64,000 nt of DNA from an uncultured Pelagimonas sp. (GTDB taxonomy: Bacteria > Pseudomonadota > Alphaproteobacteria > Rhodobacterales > Rhodobacteraceae): assembly GCA_947497905.1 (NCBI GenBank), contig CANMIH010000005.1, positions 124,001 to 188,000 on the forward strand, read 5' to 3'. Below, piece by piece: positions 27,893 to 36,736 of the stretch. The first letter of the stretch is position 1. Every line of letters begins with the position of its first letter. A program made the position numbers and the translations under genes. The notes beneath the pieces were generated by a model. The model did no database searches. It worked only from the letters and a program-made list of their open reading frames with translations, and was not told where the DNA came from.

Positions 27893-28279
27893 ATGTTCAC
27901 ACTCTTGTTCTGTGCCTTTGTCGCCTATTTTGCATTCACTCTTGGCCGCATCATTGAGCGCCGAGACGCGCAAAAGACACTGACCCCGCCTGTCCAGGGA
28001 GAACTGCGTTTCCCGCAGGCGCGCATAGATCGAGACGAACCAGAAACGCCTTTGGGAGAGCGTGTTTTTGCCTCCCTCTTTCTCTTTGGTTGGCTGATCG
28101 CCTGGAGCGCAGCTATTGGTATGGTCCTCATGCAATTCACAACCGGCCAGATGGGTGGTGCATCGATCTTTATCTATGGGTGGTTGATCGCTGCCATTGC
28201 TGGCTGGTTCATGGCCGTCAATACGCTCTACCGGTTGGTCACCGGCAAACCGGTCTCCTTGCGCCGCCGCTCATTCTGA
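27893..28279 (+). CDS. Small three-TM membrane protein, unknown
   Basis: 128 aa with hydrophobic segments at about 1-17, 60-82 and 92-112 and a basic C terminus (SLRRRSF). A polar stretch with many charged residues separates TM1 from TM2. A strong SD (GAAGGAG) precedes the ATG, which supports a real gene. I do not recognise the family. It follows the dddQ pair after 124 bases and may be a separate unit. Confidence 0.7.
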   Translation: MFTLLFCAFVAYFAFTLGRIIERRDAQKTLTPPVQGELRFPQARIDRDEPETPLGERVFASLFLFGWLIAWSAAIGMVLMQFTTGQMGGASIFIYGWLIAAIAGWFMAVNTLYRLVTGKPVSLRRRSF

Positions 28280-28366
28280 CACAGACTAAAACCTTCGGGG
28301 CACGTCGCGAAGCCTCAGTTCAGGCTCTCATTTAAGGGCCTCATCTTTCAGGAAAGCACGCACAGC

Positions 28367-28783
28367 ATGATTGCCTATGTCACGGTTGGCGCAGACGATA
28401 TTCCGCGCGCAAAGCGGTTCTACACCGCCTTCCTCCCGGCTCTTGGATATGGTCTGACGGAAGGTGCGGAGGGGTTGAGCTTTGCTCTGCCTGTCCCCGA
28501 GGGGCAGGTTCCTATGTTTCCGGATTTTTACGTCAAACCCACGTATAATGGGCAACCCGCCACGGCCGGTAACGGGGCTATGGTCGCTTTTGAGGCCACA
28601 GATCAAAAGCAAGTGCGCGATCTCCATGCCGCAGCACTTGCTGCGGGTGGCTCGGACGAGGGACAGCCAGGATTTCGTGCCTCTTATGGGCCTCGGTTCT
28701 ATGTTGGCTATCTGCGTGATCCGCAGGGCAACAAGATCGCGCTTTTCTCCAGCAGTCCAAATGATCCAGAGCGGGATGACTGA
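28367..28783 (+). CDS. VOC (glyoxalase/bleomycin-resistance fold) protein
   Basis: 138 aa. It begins with the first beta-alpha unit of the VOC fold (YVTVGADDIPRAKRFYTAFLPALGY) and ends with YLRDPQGNKIALFS, the conserved metal-Glu strand region, although the usual Glu is replaced by Ala here. Fosfomycin/bleomycin-type and dioxygenase-type relatives exist. The substrate is unknown. A hairpin without a T tract lies downstream (28813-28838). Confidence 0.78.
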   Translation: MIAYVTVGADDIPRAKRFYTAFLPALGYGLTEGAEGLSFALPVPEGQVPMFPDFYVKPTYNGQPATAGNGAMVAFEATDQKQVRDLHAAALAAGGSDEGQPGFRASYGPRFYVGYLRDPQGNKIALFSSSPNDPERDD

Positions 28784-28864
28784 TCGGCTAAAGCGACTTA
28801 CTGGTTTGTAGCTGCAGTCCTCCGGAAGGAAGACTGCAATACGCCGCATAACGTGACCCGCAGG

Positions 28865-29062
28865 TCACGCACCCGGTTTTGACGCCATTTCAAGCACCTG
28901 ATCCAGAACCCGCCGATCACCGACCTGATTGGCAAGGATCAGAACCAGACGCGCGTTCAGCGCCGCGCTATCCGCATCGGACAACCCATCATGCAGCGCA
29001 ATCAGCTTGGCATAAAACCCATCCGGGTCGGCGATGTTTGGTGTGGTGATCACGTCCGACAT
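28865..29062 (-). CDS. DUF2783 small protein
   Basis: 65 aa acidic, helical protein (IADPDGFYAKLIALHDGLSD region). It is the last gene of the homogentisate cluster, two bases after the FAD hydroxylase stop. DUF2783 proteins are usually found next to FAD-dependent aromatic oxidoreductases and may be a small partner subunit. That role is inferred from position only. Confidence 0.78.
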   Translation of the reverse strand: MSDVITTPNIADPDGFYAKLIALHDGLSDADSAALNARLVLILANQVGDRRVLDQVLEMASKPGA

Positions 29063-29064
29063 GT

Positions 29065-30690
29065 TTAAACCCCTTTGCCACAGGCCTTGCGCAGCGCAGC
29101 GCGCAGGGCGGTGTCATCATAGCTGTCCCAGCGTGCGGCCACGTGTTGGTCTGGCCGGATCAGATAGACCCCCGATTTTGCACTTCCCAAGTACCGCTCA
29201 CCCAGCGCGCCGCTGGCGTCATCCGAAGCCGACAAAGCAATCCGAGTGGCAACAACTCCATCTTCCTCAACCTCTTCGGGCGCGTCTGCATCCACGGTCA
29301 GGATCTGGAATGCGCCCCCCAGACGCCCCAAAAGATAGCCGTCGCCAACCGGAGCATCGGGACAGGGACTGCCGACGCGGGTACGCGCCGGACCATCCAC
29401 CAAGGCATCTGGGCCGTTCAGTGACAGACCGTCATAGGTACAGGGCACCGAAAGACGGCCAGAATTCACCAGCGGACGGGCGAACTCATACTGTTCTGCA
29501 AGTGCCAGAACCGCATTGCGGAAGGTATGGCTTATGTCTGATTTCGGCGTGATGAAATCGGTCGACCGCGTTGAATTCAGGATGTTTTCATCCGCTCCAT
29601 AGGCCCGCTCTTCGTGGTAGCTATCAAGCAGGCTATCAGGCGCCTGCCCCTTGATCACCATCCCAAGTTTCCAGCCAAGGTTGTCCACATCCTGCATGCC
29701 TGAATTGGCCCCACGCGCGCCAAAAGGCGACACCTGATGCGCCGCATCCCCGGCAAAGATCACGCGACCGTGGCGGAACTCGCGCATCCGACGACATTGG
29801 AAGGTATAGATCGAATTCCACACCATCTCATATTCAACATCCGGCCCCAGCATGGCATCCAGACGGGCGCGGATATTTTCCTCTTTCAACTCTTCCTTGC
29901 GATCCACATCCCAACCGATCTGGAAATCGATCCGCCAGACATCATCGGGCTGTTTGTGCAAAAGGGTCGAGGCGCCGGATTTGAAGTGCGGTTCAAACCA
30001 GAACCAGCGTTCGGTCGGGAAATCCGCCTTCATCTTGATGTCAGCGATCAGGAAACTGTCCTGAAATTCACGGCCTTCAAAGTCGAGCCCCATCATGCCA
30101 CGCAGCGGGCTTGAGGCACCATCACAGCCGATCAGCCAATCGGCCTCTATCTGATAGGCACCGTCCGGAGTGGTGATGTCCAACACCACATGATCGTCTT
30201 TGACCGAAACCGCATCGACCCTGTTTTTGCCGCGCAGCTCAATCGGTGCCCCTTCAGCCTGCGCCTGACGCACGCGGTCAACGAGGAACTTCTCGAAATA
30301 GGGCTGTTGGAGATTGATGAAGGCCGGGTATTTGTGGCCATCTTCAGGCAGCAGGTTAAAGTCATAGATCTGCCGGTCATCATGGAACACCTTACCGACG
30401 TTCCACACCACGCCCTTGTCCAGCATCGGCTTGCCACAGCCATAGCGGTCGGCCACCTCAAGACAGCGTTTGGCGAAACAGATCGCGCGGCTGCCCATGC
30501 CGATGCCTTCATGGTCATCGAGCACCACAACCGGAATGCCTTGCAGCCCAAGATCAAGCGCGGTTGCGACACCAATTGGGCCACCGCCCATCACAACCAC
30601 CGGATGGCGCTCCGGTGTGCTCGCATCCTGATCCGCGCTGCGTTCATAAGGATATAGCTTGAAGGCCAGCGTATAGCGGTCCTGAAACAT
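29065..30690 (-). CDS. FAD-dependent aromatic hydroxylase (PheA/TfdB type)
   Basis: 541 aa class A flavin monooxygenase. Motifs: VVMGGGPIGVATAL (dinucleotide binding, about residues 33-46), the DG motif LIGCDGASSPLRG (about 175-187) and GD motif VIFAGDAAHQVSPFGARG (about 300-317), plus a C-terminal thioredoxin-like extension. Such enzymes hydroxylate phenolic acids using NAD(P)H. In this cluster it may feed homogentisate or a related phenol into hmgA, which is an inference. The ATG at 30690 follows GGAGGG; an eight-codon extension is rejected. Confidence 0.86.
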   Translation of the reverse strand: MFQDRYTLAFKLYPYERSADQDASTPERHPVVVMGGGPIGVATALDLGLQGIPVVVLDDHEGIGMGSRAICFAKRCLEVADRYGCGKPMLDKGVVWNVGKVFHDDRQIYDFNLLPEDGHKYPAFINLQQPYFEKFLVDRVRQAQAEGAPIELRGKNRVDAVSVKDDHVVLDITTPDGAYQIEADWLIGCDGASSPLRGMMGLDFEGREFQDSFLIADIKMKADFPTERWFWFEPHFKSGASTLLHKQPDDVWRIDFQIGWDVDRKEELKEENIRARLDAMLGPDVEYEMVWNSIYTFQCRRMREFRHGRVIFAGDAAHQVSPFGARGANSGMQDVDNLGWKLGMVIKGQAPDSLLDSYHEERAYGADENILNSTRSTDFITPKSDISHTFRNAVLALAEQYEFARPLVNSGRLSVPCTYDGLSLNGPDALVDGPARTRVGSPCPDAPVGDGYLLGRLGGAFQILTVDADAPEEVEEDGVVATRIALSASDDASGALGERYLGSAKSGVYLIRPDQHVAARWDSYDDTALRAALRKACGKGV

Positions 30691-30822
30691 GGCACCCTCC
30701 CATCTATTCGGCAAAATTCTACCCTACCCTCCCGGATCATCTCCGGAAGGGATCTTTGTCTCTTAGCCCCAAAGGGTCATTGGGCGGGCCTGCGCGCGGC
30801 ACGGCCAGTCCGTTTCGGGGTC

Positions 30823-31773
30823 TTACCCCTGAAGCTCGGCCCACATGTCTTTGTCACGCTGCGCGGTCCAGACACGGGGCGTGTCGATGCCGCGCGCTTC
30901 GTCATAGGCGCGCGCCACGTTGAACGGCAGGCAATGTTCGTAGATTGCGTAGTCCTTGAACTTGTCGTCACAGGCCTCGCGAACCGCGTCCCAGGCTTCT
31001 TTCAGCGACCCACCACGGGCCACAACACGGGCCACAGGTTTGTATGTCGACAGAACAAAGTCTTCGGTGGCGGCGATGGCTTTTGCCACCATTTCCTCGC
31101 CCACAAGCGCATCACCCCGACCCGGAGCAATCGATTTGGGTTCAAAGGCCGCGATATTGGCAAGGGTTTCGGGCCAATCGGCAAAATGACCGTCCCCGCA
31201 ATAGCAGGCCGAGTGGTATTCCACGATATCACCGGTAAACATCACCTCCTGATCTGGCACCCAGACCACGGCGTCACCGGCGGTATGCGCCCGGCCCAAC
31301 TTCATGATATCCACCCGGCGCTTGCCCAGATAGACGGTCATGCTGTCGCTGAAGGTGGTGGTTGGACGGGTCAGACCGGGAATTTCCTCATGGCCCTGAA
31401 ACAGGCGTGGGAAACGATCAAATTCGCTGTCCCAATCTTCCTGTCCGCGCTCTTCCACCATAGCGGCTGCGGCATCGGACATGATGATCTCGCGCGCGCC
31501 ATAGGCCGAAGCGCCAAGCACCCGCACCGCGTGGTAATGGGTCAGCACCAGATGGCTGATTGGCTTGTCGGTGACGCTGCGCACACAGTCGATCACCTTG
31601 CGGGCCAGACGCGGGGTGGCCTGTGCTTCGACAATCATCACGCTCTCGTCGCCGATGATCACGCCGGTGTTCGGATCACCCTCGGCGGTAAAGGCATAGA
31701 GCCCCTCGCCCACCTGAGTGAACGAGATTTTCTTTTCTTCCATGTCATTGGCAGAGGCAAAAGCTTTGCTCAT
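30823..31773 (-). CDS. MBL-fold hydrolase with altered metal motif
   Basis: 316 aa metallo-beta-lactamase fold protein. The standard HxHxDH reads H79-Y-H81-A-V83-R84, so the Asp and third His of the second metal site are lost. The later ligands remain recognisable (GRAHTAGDAVVW and FTGDIVEY). The gene lies between the VOC and FAD hydroxylase genes of the homogentisate cluster, three bases after the VOC stop, so a hydrolytic or isomerising step on a ring-cleavage product or its thioester is plausible. It could instead be a mono-metal enzyme unrelated to tyrosine. The function is unknown. Confidence 0.82.
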   Translation of the reverse strand: MSKAFASANDMEEKKISFTQVGEGLYAFTAEGDPNTGVIIGDESVMIVEAQATPRLARKVIDCVRSVTDKPISHLVLTHYHAVRVLGASAYGAREIIMSDAAAAMVEERGQEDWDSEFDRFPRLFQGHEEIPGLTRPTTTFSDSMTVYLGKRRVDIMKLGRAHTAGDAVVWVPDQEVMFTGDIVEYHSACYCGDGHFADWPETLANIAAFEPKSIAPGRGDALVGEEMVAKAIAATEDFVLSTYKPVARVVARGGSLKEAWDAVREACDDKFKDYAIYEHCLPFNVARAYDEARGIDTPRVWTAQRDKDMWAELQG

Positions 31774-31776
31774 GAT

Positions 31777-32136
31777 TTAGTCCTTTTGCAGGAATTCCAA
31801 CCGGTTGCCAAAGGGGTCTTCGGCAAAGAACCGGCGGCGGTTTTTGATGGTACTGTCCCATGCCGGCTCTTGTCCCGTCGAGGCAATCCGCTGGGCGACA
31901 TGATCGATATCGGTCACAAGAAAGCCCGGATGGGCTTTCTTGGCTGGTGTAAACGAGGGATCGACACCCAGATGCAACTCCAACCCGTCCAGCTGAACCC
32001 AAAACCCGCCGCGTGCGATCAGGGCCTGGGGTTTCGCAATTTCCGGCAGGCCCAGCGCGTCACACCAAAAGGCGCGCGCCAGATCTTCCTGCCCCTCGGG
32101 GATGGCAATCTGGATATGATCGAGCCCTAGCTTCAT
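31777..32136 (-). CDS. VOC-family protein of the homogentisate cluster
   Basis: 119 aa. The N terminus LGLDHIQIAIPEGQEDLARAFW carries the first VOC His. The end RRRFFAEDPFGNRLEFLQ carries the conserved C-terminal Glu. The ATG at 32136 overlaps the fahA stop (ATGA); a longer frame to 32184 would sit inside fahA and is not preferred. Its co-translation with fahA implies a task in the pathway, such as handling a ring-fission product. That is an inference from position. Confidence 0.83.
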   Translation of the reverse strand: MKLGLDHIQIAIPEGQEDLARAFWCDALGLPEIAKPQALIARGGFWVQLDGLELHLGVDPSFTPAKKAHPGFLVTDIDHVAQRIASTGQEPAWDSTIKNRRRFFAEDPFGNRLEFLQKD

Positions 32137-33398
32137 GCGGTGCCAAAGGGATCTGATTTGGCAGGCAGGATTTGCCCAACACATTCGCCAAAGCCGATGC
32201 GGTACCCATCGCCCAGCGCAGCGCCGCGCAGGCTTAGGGTATCGCCGTCTTCAAGGAAGGACCGGGTTTCGCCGGTGTCCAGAGTGATCGGCTCTTTGCC
32301 GCCCCAGCTCAGTTCCAGAAGCGCGCCGCGCTGGTGTTTTTCTGGTCCCGAAATGGTGCCCGATCCCAATAGATCGCCCACATTCATCGGACAGCCCGAG
32401 GTGGTGTGATGCGCCAGCTGCTGCGCCGAGGAATAATACATCTCATTGTAGTTGGTACGGGCGATGATGGTCTCATCTTTGCCCTCAGGCGCCAGCCCCA
32501 CTTCCAGCGAGATATCATAGAGCATCGGACCCGGCTCAACGAGATGCGGCAGCAGTTCGCGTTCCCGCTCGGGCGTCGAAGTCCGGAACCCCTCCAAGGC
32601 CGCCTTGGTCACAATCCACGGGCTAACCGAGGTCGCGGTAGCTTTGGCCTGAAACGGACCCAGCGGCTGGTATTCCCAGGCCTGAATGTCGCGCGCGGAC
32701 CAGTCGTTCAACAGAACATAGCCAAAGATCATATCATCGGCCTGTTGCACCGACACCATGTCATCGCTTGGCTGACCAACAATGGCGCCCATCTCAAGCT
32801 CAAGATCAAAACGCGCACAGGGTGCAAAGCGTGGTAGCGCGTCATTCGGGCCCTTCAGCTGTCCCCACGGGCGCCGCACCGGCGTGCCCGAGATCATCAC
32901 CGACGAGGCGCGTCCGTTATAGCCGATCGGAATCGACAACCAATTTGGCGGCAGCGCATTTTCCGGCCCGCGGAACATGGTGCCGACATTGGTGGCGTGG
33001 TTCTTTGAGGCATAGAAATCGGTGAACTCACTGATGGCGAAGGGCATGGCCATCTCGGTCCCGGCCTGCGGCACCAGATATTTCACCAGTTCCGGCGCAT
33101 CGCCATTCTCTTCCCCCAAAAGCGTGGTCAGCTTGTCCCGGAAGCTGGCCCAGACCGCAGGCCCCAGCCCCATGAAATCGGTCCATTCGCCGAAAAAGAA
33201 CACCTCATCGGTGTCATCTTCCGCCAACAGGACCCCATCGGTTTCCATCGCCGTCACATCAAGGATCATATCCCCGATGGCGACGCCACAATGGGTTTCC
33301 CCCTCTTCGGTCACAAAGGACCCATAAGGCAGGTTGTTCAGCGGAAAATCAGTCTCGGCAGAGTTCGCGCTCTCAACCCAGCTTTTGATCAGCGGCAT
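32133..33398 (-). CDS. fahA: Fumarylacetoacetase
   Basis: 421 aa, the standard length. It hydrolyses fumarylacetoacetate to fumarate and acetoacetate, the last step of tyrosine breakdown. The N-terminal FAA_N domain precedes the catalytic domain, with conserved ASKNHATNVGTMFRG, LELEMGAIVG (metal Glu pair) and LLNDWSARDIQAWEYQPLGPF. It is second in the hmgA operon, 96 bases after hmgA with hairpins in between, and overlaps the VOC gene. Confidence 0.96.
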   Translation of the reverse strand: MPLIKSWVESANSAETDFPLNNLPYGSFVTEEGETHCGVAIGDMILDVTAMETDGVLLAEDDTDEVFFFGEWTDFMGLGPAVWASFRDKLTTLLGEENGDAPELVKYLVPQAGTEMAMPFAISEFTDFYASKNHATNVGTMFRGPENALPPNWLSIPIGYNGRASSVMISGTPVRRPWGQLKGPNDALPRFAPCARFDLELEMGAIVGQPSDDMVSVQQADDMIFGYVLLNDWSARDIQAWEYQPLGPFQAKATATSVSPWIVTKAALEGFRTSTPERERELLPHLVEPGPMLYDISLEVGLAPEGKDETIIARTNYNEMYYSSAQQLAHHTTSGCPMNVGDLLGSGTISGPEKHQRGALLELSWGGKEPITLDTGETRSFLEDGDTLSLRGAALGDGYRIGFGECVGQILPAKSDPFGTA

Positions 33399-33432
33399 TT
33401 AAGTATCCCAGTCACCTAAGTGTTTCTTCTAA

Positions 33433-33482
33433 CCCCGGGTCTTCCGGGGTGAGCCGCAGGATGCGGCGGGGGCTAAGCCCCC
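33433..33482 (-). other. Three consecutive hairpins between hmgA and fahA
   Basis: GGGGGC/GCCCCC (33468-33473 / 33477-33482), GCCGCA/TGCGGC (33453-33458 / 33462-33467) and CCCCGG/CCGGGG (33433-33438 / 33444-33449) lie back to back. There is no T tract after the last, so mRNA processing, stabilisation or partial attenuation is more likely than full termination. Confidence 0.55.
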
Positions 33483-33494
33483 TCAAACCTTACT

Positions 33495-34850
33495 TTACTT
33501 CTTACCCGGAGTACCGTCGAACTTCTTGTCGATGTCCGTCCAGCAGTCGATGTAGTCATCCTGAAGCGGAGCCTCATTGGCCGCAAAGGGCGTCAGGTGC
33601 TGCGGGAACCGCGTCTCGATCATGAACGACATGGTGTTGTCGAGCTTGTCGGGCCCAAGGTTAGAGTTGGACGCCTTTTCAAAGGCCTCTTTGTCTGGCC
33701 CATGCGGGATCATCATGTTGTGCAGGCTCATGCCACCGGGAACAAAGCCCTGCGGTTTGGCGTCATACTGGCCGTAGATGTTGCCCATCAGCTCGGACAT
33801 GATGTTTTTGTGGTACCAAGGCGGACGGAAGGTGTCTTCCATCACCATCCAGCGCTCGCGGAACAGCACAAAGTCAATGTTCGCCGTCCCCGGCACACCC
33901 GACGGGGCGGTCAGCACGGTGAAAATCGAGGGATCGGGGTGATCAAACAGGATCGCGCCAACAGGGCAATAGGTGCGCAGGTCATATTTCAGCGGCGCGT
34001 AATTGCCATGCCAGGCAACAACGTCCAGCGGGCTTTGACCAATCTTGGTGGTGTGGAACTGGCCACACCATTTCACGGTCAGCTCTGAGGGCACTTCCCG
34101 GTCTTCAAACGCCGCAACCGGCGCCTTGAAGTCACGCGGGTTGGCCAAACAGTTTGCCCCGATGGGGCCGCGTCCCGGCAGTTCAAACTTCTGACCGTAG
34201 TTTTCGCAAACAAACCCGCGACACGGGCCTTCCAGAACTTCGACGCGATACACCAGCCCACGGGGAATGATGGCGATTTCCTTCGGCTCGACATCAATGA
34301 TGCCCAGCTCGGTGGCAAACCGCAGGCGTCCTTCTTGCGGGATCACCAGCATCTCGGAATCGGCCGAGAAGAAATAGCTGTCGACCATCGACTCGGTGAC
34401 CAGATAGATATGGTTGGCCATCCCCACCTGAGTGTTCACATCCCCGGCGCTGGTCATGGTCCGCATCCCGGTCAGCCAGGTCAGGCCTTCATCCGTATGC
34501 GGCACCGCGTCCCAACGGTATTGGCCCAGCGAGATCACATCAGGATCAACACAAGGGGCTGATTTCCACAAAGGAAGATCGATCTTTTCGTAGCGATGCG
34601 AATGTTTGACGCTTGGGCGGATGCGATAACACCATGTGCGCTCAGGCGGGTTGGCGGTAAAGGCCGTGCCGCTAAGCTGTTCCCCATAGAGGCCATAGTT
34701 ACACTTCTGCGGGCTGTTCATACCCTGAGGCAGCGCACCCGGCAGGGCCTCGGTTTCAAAATCATTGCCGAACCCCGGCATATACCCCTCATGGGTGCCC
34801 TGGGTTCCGGTGGCGCGGATCATGCCCTCGGGCAGTGCGTGGGTGGTCAT
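33495..34850 (-). CDS. hmgA: Homogentisate 1,2-dioxygenase
   Basis: 451 aa iron(II) ring-cleaving dioxygenase converting homogentisate to maleylacetoacetate. It begins with the family hallmark [19 protein letters not shown]. The cupin core contains the iron region [16 protein letters not shown] (His and Glu ligands) and [13 protein letters not shown]. The ATG at 34850 follows AGGAGAGG. It is the first gene of the minus-strand operon and is divergent from a MarR regulator. No maleylacetoacetate isomerase or 4-hydroxyphenylpyruvate dioxygenase gene is in the window. Confidence 0.97.
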   Translation of the reverse strand: MTTHALPEGMIRATGTQGTHEGYMPGFGNDFETEALPGALPQGMNSPQKCNYGLYGEQLSGTAFTANPPERTWCYRIRPSVKHSHRYEKIDLPLWKSAPCVDPDVISLGQYRWDAVPHTDEGLTWLTGMRTMTSAGDVNTQVGMANHIYLVTESMVDSYFFSADSEMLVIPQEGRLRFATELGIIDVEPKEIAIIPRGLVYRVEVLEGPCRGFVCENYGQKFELPGRGPIGANCLANPRDFKAPVAAFEDREVPSELTVKWCGQFHTTKIGQSPLDVVAWHGNYAPLKYDLRTYCPVGAILFDHPDPSIFTVLTAPSGVPGTANIDFVLFRERWMVMEDTFRPPWYHKNIMSELMGNIYGQYDAKPQGFVPGGMSLHNMMIPHGPDKEAFEKASNSNLGPDKLDNTMSFMIETRFPQHLTPFAANEAPLQDDYIDCWTDIDKKFDGTPGKK

Positions 34851-34888
34851 GGCCTCTCCTCCGTGTGTCATTTGCGGGTCTTTATTCG

Positions 34889-34900
34889 TTGCATATGCAA
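34889..34900. promoter_or_regulatory. Palindromic operator between hmgA and the MarR gene
   Basis: TTGCATATGCAA, a perfect 12-bp palindrome, 38 bases upstream of the hmgA start and 70 bases before the MarR start. Its size and symmetry suit a MarR-family dimer, so it is probably the HmgR operator controlling hmgA and possibly the regulator itself. Confidence 0.65.
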
Positions 34901-34970
34901 TGAAGTCAAGTCAAACCTACCGCCGAAAGATACATTTGCGAAATATCTCGGCCTGCCTATAAGGAGTGCC

Positions 34971-35426
34971 ATGACTGACACATCTGCCCTGCCCGACTTT
35001 GATCTGATGCGGTTCACGCCCTACCGGCTTGCGGTGGCGGCGCAGAAAACCTCTGAGGCCCTCGCGCGCCAGTACCGCGCCCGCTTTGACATCTCGATCC
35101 CGGAATGGCGGGTTCTGGTCCATGTGGCCCATGCCAAAGACGCCTCGGTGCGCGATATCGAAGCGCAGGTGGTGATGGAAAAGTCGAAAGTCAGCCGCGC
35201 AGCAACCCGGCTTGAAAGCATTGGCTATCTGAAGAAATCCGTCAATGAAGGGGATCGGCGGCTTTTGCGCCTGTCTCTCACTGAGAAAGGCCAGGAGTTG
35301 ATGGCCGAGCTTTTGCCGCTGGCACAGTCGTATCAGGACGAGATCGAAAAACAGCTTGGCGCAGATTTCGCCAAGCTGGAAGAGGGTCTTCAGACCATGC
35401 TCGCCCGATTGGAAGACCCAAGCTAG
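34971..35426 (+). CDS. MarR-family regulator of homogentisate genes (HmgR-like)
   Basis: 151 aa. The winged-helix region IPEWRVLVHVAHAKDASVRDIEAQ to VSRAATRLESIGYLKKSVNEGDRRLLRLSLTEKG spans residues 45-105, a typical MarR core. The ATG at 34971 has AAGGAG eight bases upstream. The frame extends far upstream across hmgA, but that part is a shadow. Its divergent position and the palindrome in between make it the likely repressor released by homogentisate or a related acid. Confidence 0.87.
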   Translation: MTDTSALPDFDLMRFTPYRLAVAAQKTSEALARQYRARFDISIPEWRVLVHVAHAKDASVRDIEAQVVMEKSKVSRAATRLESIGYLKKSVNEGDRRLLRLSLTEKGQELMAELLPLAQSYQDEIEKQLGADFAKLEEGLQTMLARLEDPS

Positions 35427-35440
35427 GTTTCAGAACAAGA

Positions 35441-36700
35441 TCATGCGGCGCGGAGTTTCCCCGCTCCTATGGCGCTAAGCAGAACCATCACCGCAGCGGT
35501 GGCGAGACAGGCTGGCAGTCCGCCAAGCTGATAGCTCGCGCCAGACAAGACCGTGCCAAGCAAACGCCCCGCCGCGTTGGCCATGTAGTAGAACCCGACA
35601 TCCATCGTCACGCGCTCACCTTTGGAAAACGCCAGGATGAGATAGGAATGCAGCGACGAGTTCACCGCAAATACCGCGCCAAACACCAAAAGCCCGGCAA
35701 TCACTGCGACGGTCAGCCAGGTCTCTGGCGCTCCAGCAAACCACACGAGACACGCCAGAACCGCTGGCACACCCAGTAACCCCAAGGCCCAGCCACGCGC
35801 CGCCGCGATGATCTCAGCCTCAGAGCGCGTCGAGGCGCGCAGTGCCTTGGGTGCACTGGCCTGAACTGCGCCATAGAGGATGGTCCAGATCGCCATAAAG
35901 CTGCCAATGGTGAAAAACGCCAGACGATTGCCCTCATGCGTGCCATCCGAGAGCACCGCGTAGAAATACACCGGGATGCCCACCACGAACCACACATCAC
36001 GCGCGCCGAACAAAAACACCCGCGAGAAGCTCAGCCAGTTGATGTTGCGGTCTTTGGAAAACACCTCTTTGAATTTGGCACCCTTCTTGCCGGTCGGCAG
36101 CCCCGACGGCATGCGCAGCGCCACGGCAATCAAAACCGCCGTCAGCACCGCCGCCATACCCAGCACAGCCGGAACAAACCCCGCCAGCGCCAGCAAGGCC
36201 GCGCCAAGCAAGAACCCCAATCCCTTAACGGCATTCTTTGATCCGGTCAGCACCGCCACCCATCTGAACAATCCCCCCTGCCCCGAGGGCGCCAAAAGCT
36301 TGACCGCCGACTTGGCAGACATCTTGGACAGATCCTTGGCAACCCCAGACAGCCCCTGCACCGCCATGACAAAGATCACCGATCCGGTCAGGCCCCAGGC
36401 CGGGTCCAGCTGCGCCAAGGCCAAAAGCGCCACAATCTGCAATCCCAACCCAACATAGAGCGTCGAGGTCAGGCCAAATCGCGCGGCGATCCACCCGGCC
36501 GACAGGTTGGTCACGATGCCCGCCAGCTCATAGAGCAAGAACAGATAGGCGAGCTGCACCGGTGAAAACCCCAGCGTGTGAAAGTGCAACAGCACCAGCA
36601 TGCGCAGGGCCCCATCAGTGAGCATAAAGGCCCAGTAGGCTGCGGTCACAGCTATATAGGCCGCAAACCCCTGCGGCTTGTCATTGGTGAGATCTGTCAT
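35441..36700 (-). CDS. arsJ: ArsJ organoarsenical (1-arseno-3-phosphoglycerate) efflux permease
   Basis: 419 aa MFS transporter with about 12 membrane segments. The N-terminal VTAAYWAFMLTDGALRMLVLLHFHTLGFSP and the KDLSKMSAKSAVK block are ArsJ hallmarks. ArsJ exports the unstable product formed when GAPDH uses arsenate in place of phosphate. The matching GAPDH gene is in the same operon, separated by one DUF1036 gene. It is last in the operon and is convergent with the MarR gene. Confidence 0.93.
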   Translation of the reverse strand: MTDLTNDKPQGFAAYIAVTAAYWAFMLTDGALRMLVLLHFHTLGFSPVQLAYLFLLYELAGIVTNLSAGWIAARFGLTSTLYVGLGLQIVALLALAQLDPAWGLTGSVIFVMAVQGLSGVAKDLSKMSAKSAVKLLAPSGQGGLFRWVAVLTGSKNAVKGLGFLLGAALLALAGFVPAVLGMAAVLTAVLIAVALRMPSGLPTGKKGAKFKEVFSKDRNINWLSFSRVFLFGARDVWFVVGIPVYFYAVLSDGTHEGNRLAFFTIGSFMAIWTILYGAVQASAPKALRASTRSEAEIIAAARGWALGLLGVPAVLACLVWFAGAPETWLTVAVIAGLLVFGAVFAVNSSLHSYLILAFSKGERVTMDVGFYYMANAAGRLLGTVLSGASYQLGGLPACLATAAVMVLLSAIGAGKLRAA

Positions 36701-36736
36701 GATTCCGAGTTCCGGCCTCTAAGGAATAGCCAGACG

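Noticed and set aside
28813-28838. Hairpin TGCAGTC/GACTGCA as a terminator
   Set aside because: No T tract follows on either strand, so I do not call it a terminator; it may still slow convergent transcription.
30934-32130. 398-codon plus-strand frame
   Set aside because: It is antisense to the MBL and VOC genes and shows no domain.
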